From assembly GCF_014650075.1 (NCBI RefSeq), contig NZ_BMUG01000002.1, forward strand, positions 496,001 through 560,000: a stretch of DNA of 64,000 bases. The letters run 5' to 3'. Positions 60,304 to 64,000 of the stretch are shown here, one piece after another. Position 1 is the first letter of the stretch, and each line of letters opens with the position of its first letter. This DNA is from Streptomyces microflavus (lineage in GTDB: Bacteria > Actinomycetota > Actinomycetes > Streptomycetales > Streptomycetaceae). The notes beneath the pieces are model-generated. The model made no database searches, had not been told where the DNA came from, and worked only from the letters and a program-made list of their open reading frames with translations. A program made the position numbers and the translations under genes.

Positions 60304-60675
60304 GTGCTGCCTACCGAGAATCGGCTGAGGCGGCGCGAGGACTTCGCGACCGCGGTACGACGAGGACGTCGAGCCGGACGTCCGCTGCTCGTCGTCCATC
60401 TACGCAGCGGTGACACGGACCCGCACGTGACTGGGGAGACTGTTCCCCCGCCGCGTGCGGGTTTCGTTGTCAGCAAAGCAGTGGGAGGCGCGGTCGTCCG
60501 CACCGCGGTGAAGCGGAAGCTTCGCCATCTGGTCCGCGACCGGCTGGCGCAGCTGCCCCCCGGTAGCCTTGTTGTCGTACGAGCGTTGCCCGGTGCGGGC
60601 GACGCCGACCATGCACAGCTGGCCCGAGACCTGGATGCCGCCCTTCAGCGGTTGCTAGGAGGGGGCGCGAGATGA
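60304..60675 (+). CDS. rnpA: Ribonuclease P protein component
   Basis: 123 aa from GTG 60304. Begins [20 protein letters not shown], typical of actinobacterial RnpA. The RNR motif that binds the RNA is altered: [14 protein letters not shown] has Thr where most members have Asn (R-N-x-V-K-R-R). It assists the M1-type RNA in cutting the tRNA 5' leader. Overlaps yidD by 4 bp. Confidence 0.94.
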   Translation: MLPTENRLRRREDFATAVRRGRRAGRPLLVVHLRSGDTDPHVTGETVPPPRAGFVVSKAVGGAVVRTAVKRKLRHLVRDRLAQLPPGSLVVVRALPGAGDADHAQLARDLDAALQRLLGGGAR

Positions 60676-61031
60676 AGTACCCGCTGCTTGCCCTCATCAA
60701 GCTTTACCAGTGGACGATCAGCCCACTCCTCGGGCCTGTCTGCCGTTACTACCCGTCGTGTTCCCACTATGGATATACGGCTATCGACCGGCACGGTGCG
60801 ATCAAGGGAACAGCGCTGACCGCCTGGCGCATCCTGCGATGCAATCCGTGGTCACCCGGCGGTGTGGACCATGTCCCACCACGCAAGCGTCCGCGGTGGC
60901 ACGAGCTGCTGCGCAACGGCCTGCGCGGTGGCAAGGGCGGGGAGCCCGCCGCTGATGTGCCGTCCGGGGGGTCGGTCTCCGAACCTCCGAGCCCGGCCAC
61001 AGAGACCTCGCCCAATGCTCAAGGAGCCTGA
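60672..61031 (+). CDS. yidD: Membrane protein insertion efficiency factor YidD
   Basis: 119 aa. The core [40 protein letters not shown], and [17 protein letters not shown] carry the conserved cysteines. It helps YidC insert membrane proteins. The Pro/Ser-rich C-terminus (about 40 residues) is an extension. ATG overlaps the rnpA stop (ATGA). Confidence 0.95.
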   Translation: MKYPLLALIKLYQWTISPLLGPVCRYYPSCSHYGYTAIDRHGAIKGTALTAWRILRCNPWSPGGVDHVPPRKRPRWHELLRNGLRGGKGGEPAADVPSGGSVSEPPSPATETSPNAQGA

Positions 61032-61034
61032 TTA

Positions 61035-62294
61035 GTGGACACGATTGCCAGTCTGTTCAGCTTTATCACCACGCCCGTCTCGTGGGTCATCGTCCAGTTC
61101 CACAAGGTCTACGGAGCGCTGTTCGGCGATGACTCCGGGTGGGCCTGGGGCCTGTCCATCGTGTCCCTGGTGGTGCTGATCCGGATCTGCCTGATCCCGC
61201 TCTTCGTGAAGCAGATCAAGTCGACCCGCAACATGCAGGTGCTCCAGCCGAAGATGAAGGCGATCCAGGAGCGCTACAAGAACGACAAGCAGCGTCAGTC
61301 CGAAGAGATGATGAAGCTGTACAAGGAGACGGGCACCAACCCGCTCTCCTCGTGCCTTCCCATCCTGGCGCAGTCCCCGTTCTTCTTCGCCCTGTACCAC
61401 GTGCTGTCGTCCATCGCCTCGGGCAAGAAGATCGGCGCGATCAACCAGGACCTGCTCGACAGCGCCCGTCAGGCCCACATCTTCGGCGCGCCGCTGGCCG
61501 CGAAGTTCACCGACAGCGTCGACAAGCTCACCTCGCTGGACGCCACGCTGCTGGACGTCCGGGTCGTCACCGCCGTCATGATCGTGCTGATGTCGGCCTC
61601 GCAGTTCTTCACCCAGCGCCAGCTGATGACGAAGAACGTCGACCTGACGGTGAAGACCCCGTACATGCAGCAGCAGAAGATGCTGATGTACATCTTCCCG
61701 GTCATCTTCGCCGTGATGGGCGTCAACTTCCCCGTCGGTGTCCTCGTCTACTGGCTGACCACCAACGTCTGGACCATGGGTCAGCAGATGTACGTGATCA
61801 ACCAGAACCCGACGCCGGGCAGCAAGGCGCAGGACGCCTACCTCCAGCGGGTGCTCAAGACCGTGGACTCCCGCGGGCAGGTCCGTGGCCGGACGCAGCG
61901 CAGGACCGTCAAGGCGATCGTGGCCAAGGGCCCCGACCGCAACGACATCGAGCGCAAGTTCATCACCGGGCTGAGCAAGAAGGGGCTCGCGGCTCAGGAG
62001 GACGGCACCGTCCAGAAGAGCGAGACGGCCGTCATCGAAGCCGAGGGCGGCGCGGCTCCCAAGCGCCAGCAGCCCAAGCGCCAGACCAAGGCGAAGCGCC
62101 AGACGGCTGCCACCGCCTCCGGTGCGGCCAAGGACGAGCCCGAGGCCGGCTCCAAGACCTCGCTGGAGAAGCGGGACGCATCGCAGGACGACAAGCCGAC
62201 GTCGGCGGGCAAGCCCGCCTCCGGCTCCTCACGCCAAGCCAAGTCCGGACAGCGCAAGGGCCCGCAGCGGCCCAAGCACCCGTCCAAGAAGTAA
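61035..62294 (+). CDS. yidC: Membrane protein insertase YidC (Oxa1 family)
   Basis: 419 aa from GTG 61035. Five or so membrane segments, with family stretches [40 protein letters not shown] and [20 protein letters not shown]. The C-terminal 120 residues are Lys/Gln/Ser-rich and probably bind ribosomes, as in other actinobacteria. Inserts membrane proteins alone or with SecYEG. Confidence 0.96.
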   Translation: MDTIASLFSFITTPVSWVIVQFHKVYGALFGDDSGWAWGLSIVSLVVLIRICLIPLFVKQIKSTRNMQVLQPKMKAIQERYKNDKQRQSEEMMKLYKETGTNPLSSCLPILAQSPFFFALYHVLSSIASGKKIGAINQDLLDSARQAHIFGAPLAAKFTDSVDKLTSLDATLLDVRVVTAVMIVLMSASQFFTQRQLMTKNVDLTVKTPYMQQQKMLMYIFPVIFAVMGVNFPVGVLVYWLTTNVWTMGQQMYVINQNPTPGSKAQDAYLQRVLKTVDSRGQVRGRTQRRTVKAIVAKGPDRNDIERKFITGLSKKGLAAQEDGTVQKSETAVIEAEGGAAPKRQQPKRQTKAKRQTAATASGAAKDEPEAGSKTSLEKRDASQDDKPTSAGKPASGSSRQAKSGQRKGPQRPKHPSKK

Positions 62295-62308
62295 GAAGGA
62301 GTCCACCC

Positions 62309-62821
62309 GTGACGGAAGGCACCACCTCCACGGCCGCCGCTGAGGGCAGCGACACCCTGACCCGCCTGGAGCAGGAGGGGGAGATCGCAGCCGACTACCT
62401 CGAAGGCCTGCTCGACATCGCCGATCTCGACGGCGACATCGACATGGACGTCGAGGCGGACCGGGCCGCGGTCTCGATCATCAGCGACTCTCCGCGTGAA
62501 CTCCAGAAGCTCGTGGGCCGCGACGGTGAGGTGCTGGAGGCGCTCCAGGAGCTGACCCGGCTGGCGGTTCACCGGGAGACCGGCGACCGCAGCCGGCTGA
62601 TGCTGGATATCGGCGGCTTCCGGGCCAAGAAGCGCGAGATCCTCGCCGAGCTGGGTGCCAAGGCCGCCAACGACGTCAAGACCTCGGGCCAGCCGGTCAA
62701 GCTGGACCCGATGACGCCGTTCGAGCGCAAGGTCGTGCACGACGCGATCGCCGCAGCCGGTCTCCGGAGCGAGTCGGAGGGCGAGGAGCCGCAGCGCTTC
62801 GTCGTCGTTCTCCCGGCCTGA
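62309..62821 (+). CDS. jag: Jag/KhpB-like R3H single-stranded nucleic acid-binding protein
   Basis: 170 aa from GTG 62309, with AAGGAG upstream. KH domain (VSIISDSPRELQKLVGRDGE, VLEALQELTRLAV) followed by an R3H domain (SRLMLDIGGFRAKKREILAE, PFERKVVHDAIAA). It lacks the N-terminal Jag_N part, as usual in actinobacteria. KhpB-type proteins bind RNA and affect division in Gram-positives. A terminator follows. Confidence 0.92.
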   Translation: MTEGTTSTAAAEGSDTLTRLEQEGEIAADYLEGLLDIADLDGDIDMDVEADRAAVSIISDSPRELQKLVGRDGEVLEALQELTRLAVHRETGDRSRLMLDIGGFRAKKREILAELGAKAANDVKTSGQPVKLDPMTPFERKVVHDAIAAAGLRSESEGEEPQRFVVVLPA

Positions 62822-62837
62822 CCGGATCCTTGTACTG

Positions 62838-62867
62838 TCGGCCCCGTCTGTTCGCAGGCGGGGCCGA
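62838..62867. terminator. Terminator after jag
   Basis: Arms TCGGCCCCG and CGGGGCCGA with a 12-base loop, followed by TCTTTGT. It ends the rpmH–jag unit. Confidence 0.8.
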
Positions 62868-62930
62868 TCTTTGTCAGCCTGATAGTCAGCCACCCACAGT
62901 GCGCTAGTGCGGTACGGAAGGACGGTCCCC

Positions 62931-63647
62931 GTGACGGACGCTGCAGAGCTCCCCCAGGCACCTGAAGAGGCGCGGGCGGTATTCGGAGAGCTCTTCCCGG
63001 AGGCTGTCCGGTACGCGGAGCTGCTCGCCGATGCCGGGGTGAAGCGTGGCCTGATCGGACCGCGCGAGGTGCCGCGGCTGTGGGAGCGCCACCTGCTGAA
63101 CTGCGCGGTGCTCTCCGAGGTGGTGCCGGAAGGCGTCACGGTCTGCGATGTGGGCTCGGGCGCAGGCCTGCCCGGCATCCCACTGGCCCTGGTGCGCCCC
63201 GACCTCAAGATCACTCTGCTGGAGCCGCTCCTGCGCCGGACGAACTTCCTTCAGGAGGTCGTCGAACTGCTGGGTCTGGACCATGTGACGGTGGTGCGTG
63301 GGAGGGCCGAGGAGGTCCTCGGGACGCTCCAGCCCGTCCATGTGGTGACCGCCCGGGCCGTGGCGCCGCTGGACCGGCTGGCGGGCTGGGGTGTGCCCCT
63401 GCTGCGTCCCTACGGGGAGATGCTCGCGCTGAAGGGTGACACCGCCGAAGAGGAGATCAACGGCGCCAAGGCCGCACTCAGCAAGCTGGGTGTGCTGGAG
63501 GCCGAGGTGCTCCATGTCGGTGAGGGCGTGGTCGATCCGCTGGCCACGGTGGTGCGTGTGGTGGTGGGCGAGAGCCCGGGCGGTGTGAGGTTCGCCGCAA
63601 AGAAGGCCAAGGCCGCCCGCACGGGGCGCACCCGTCGGCGTCGCTGA
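62931..63647 (+). CDS. rsmG: 16S rRNA (guanine-N7)-methyltransferase RsmG
   Basis: 238 aa from GTG 62931; the upstream in-frame start at 62907 has no better ribosome site. Rossmann methyltransferase with [20 protein letters not shown] (SAM loop) and [20 protein letters not shown], then [15 protein letters not shown]. It methylates G527 of 16S rRNA; loss gives low-level streptomycin resistance and antibiotic overproduction in Streptomyces. The C-terminus is a Lys/Arg-rich tail. parA follows. Confidence 0.95.
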   Translation: MTDAAELPQAPEEARAVFGELFPEAVRYAELLADAGVKRGLIGPREVPRLWERHLLNCAVLSEVVPEGVTVCDVGSGAGLPGIPLALVRPDLKITLLEPLLRRTNFLQEVVELLGLDHVTVVRGRAEEVLGTLQPVHVVTARAVAPLDRLAGWGVPLLRPYGEMLALKGDTAEEEINGAKAALSKLGVLEAEVLHVGEGVVDPLATVVRVVVGESPGGVRFAAKKAKAARTGRTRRRR

Positions 63648-63693
63648 GGGGCGACCTGTGGAGTGGCGACGACCCGGCGGGGAGCGATCCGTC

Positions 63694-63751
63694 ATGGCTA
63701 CTTCCAGGTGATCTCTGCCGTCTAGCAGGGAAATACCGGAAAAGTAGCCAT
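63694..63751. repeat. Ten-base inverted repeat upstream of parA
   Basis: ATGGCTACTT (63694–63703) and AAGTAGCCAT (63742–63751), separated by 38 bases. It could be the rsmG terminator or a parA promoter element; arms are modest and the loop long. Confidence 0.4.
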
Positions 63752-63804
63752 CTGTACCCCCTGCGGAGTGTCGTGGCCTGGTAGTTGCCCGGCGAGGGCA
63801 TCGT

Positions 63805-63818
63805 GTTTCACGTGAAAC
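63805..63818. other. parS: parS centromere site upstream of parA
   Basis: GTTTCACGTGAAAC, the ParB-binding core, extended on the left by T to TGTTTCACGTGAAACG. It lies 146 bp before the presumed parA start. ParB binding here could also autoregulate parAB. Confidence 0.92.
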
Positions 63819-63901
63819 GTCGCTCTCTGCTGCAGGGAATCATCGGCCGCGGTCGTGCGGCTGCCACACCGCGCGATCGGAAGCCCGTACGGGTTACCGA
63901 G

Positions 63902-63928
63902 TTGTCCACACGCGCGGATTCATCCACA
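63902..63928 (+). promoter_or_regulatory. DnaA-box-like pair between parS and parA
   Basis: TTGTCCACA (63902–63910), a perfect consensus, and TCATCCACA (63920–63928), both pointing right. They lie in the 5' region of parA, about 6 kb from oriC. Confidence 0.6.
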
Positions 63929-63964
63929 GAACAGCGGGCCTCGCTGGTTCACGACCCCGAAAGC

Positions 63965-64000
63965 ATGGCAGGCTCTGCTCATTGCGAGCCTGTAGTCGAG
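63965..64000 (+). CDS. parA: Chromosome partitioning protein ParA, N-terminal fragment (cut by window edge)
   Basis: Twelve codons from ATG 63965 to the window edge read MAGSAHCEPVVE. This resembles the start of Streptomyces ParA as I remember it (GSVHCEP), and parA always follows rsmG in this genus. The same frame is open without a stop from GTG 63803, inside parS, so an N-terminally longer protein is possible. The Walker motifs lie outside the window, so the call rests on gene order. Confidence 0.6.
   Translation, partial: MAGSAHCEPVVE

Noticed and set aside
63803..63964. Annotating parA from the GTG inside parS
   Set aside because: No ribosome site before 63803, and ParA N-termini I recall begin near 63965. 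Recorded as a finding instead.

Overview
The window is a piece of the core chromosome of a Streptomyces or close relative. GC content is very high, GTG starts are common, most operon genes overlap by 4 bp, and the replication-origin order parA–rsmG–jag–yidC–yidD–rnpA–rpmH–dnaA–oriC–dnaN–gnd–recF–DUF721–gyrB–gyrA–DUF3566 is the one known from Streptomyces. Actinobacterial markers (crgA, the fha–pstP–rodA–pbpA–pknB cluster, class E sortases, an ArpA-type receptor, DLW-39 peptide) agree. No phage, insertion sequence, CRISPR array or antibiotic cluster was seen.

Layout. 1–1565: end of a molybdenum-cofactor pair (moeA, MobA-like). 1658–6103: branched-chain 2-oxoacid dehydrogenase operon bkdABC and a divergent Lrp regulator. 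6158–15210: phenylacetate degradation, made of a TetR repressor, paaN and paaABCDE, interrupted by an rRNA/tRNA methyltransferase and an HTTM/DUF5819 membrane pair. 15226–19924: acyl-CoA dehydrogenase with KstR-like operators, rhodanese, J-domain protein, DUF2252 protein, HxlR regulator. 20060–22022: azoreductase, a parS site, a gamma-butyrolactone-receptor-like TetR, tRNA-Leu. 22342–30369: cell-wall growth and signalling operon (fhaA, fhaB, PP2C phosphatase, RodA, PbpA, PASTA kinase). 30486–35373: three class E sortases, a glutamine amidotransferase, DUF881 protein, CrgA. 35446–38993: DnaA-box cluster, rhomboid protease, cyclophilin, DUF5324 protein, lipoprotein. 39275–41010: a decaying patch with a frameshifted membrane gene, a TetR gene and an MMPL transporter remnant. 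41218–47071: tRNA-Ala, XRE regulator, tail-anchored kinase, secreted proteins, DLW-39 peptide, tRNA-Ile. 47143–64000: the replication-origin region, with oriC at 57026–57941 and two parS sites in the window (20775 and 63805).

How it fits together. Two acyl-CoA catabolic modules (branched-chain oxoacids and phenylacetate) share one palindromic operator (ACCGA-N4-TCGGT) at bkdA, tetR/paaN and paaA. This suggests a common repressor, probably the TetR protein at 6158–6763. Each of the three operators has a DnaA-box-like 9-mer upstream in the same orientation, at gaps of 24, 34 and 45 bp, close to whole helical turns. This is the most unusual pattern in the window. The central operon couples septal and apical wall synthesis (RodA, PbpA) to reversible Ser/Thr phosphorylation read by FHA proteins, and is followed by the sortases likely to anchor chaplins. 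All functional statements come from reading translations and motifs by eye; no database search was run.
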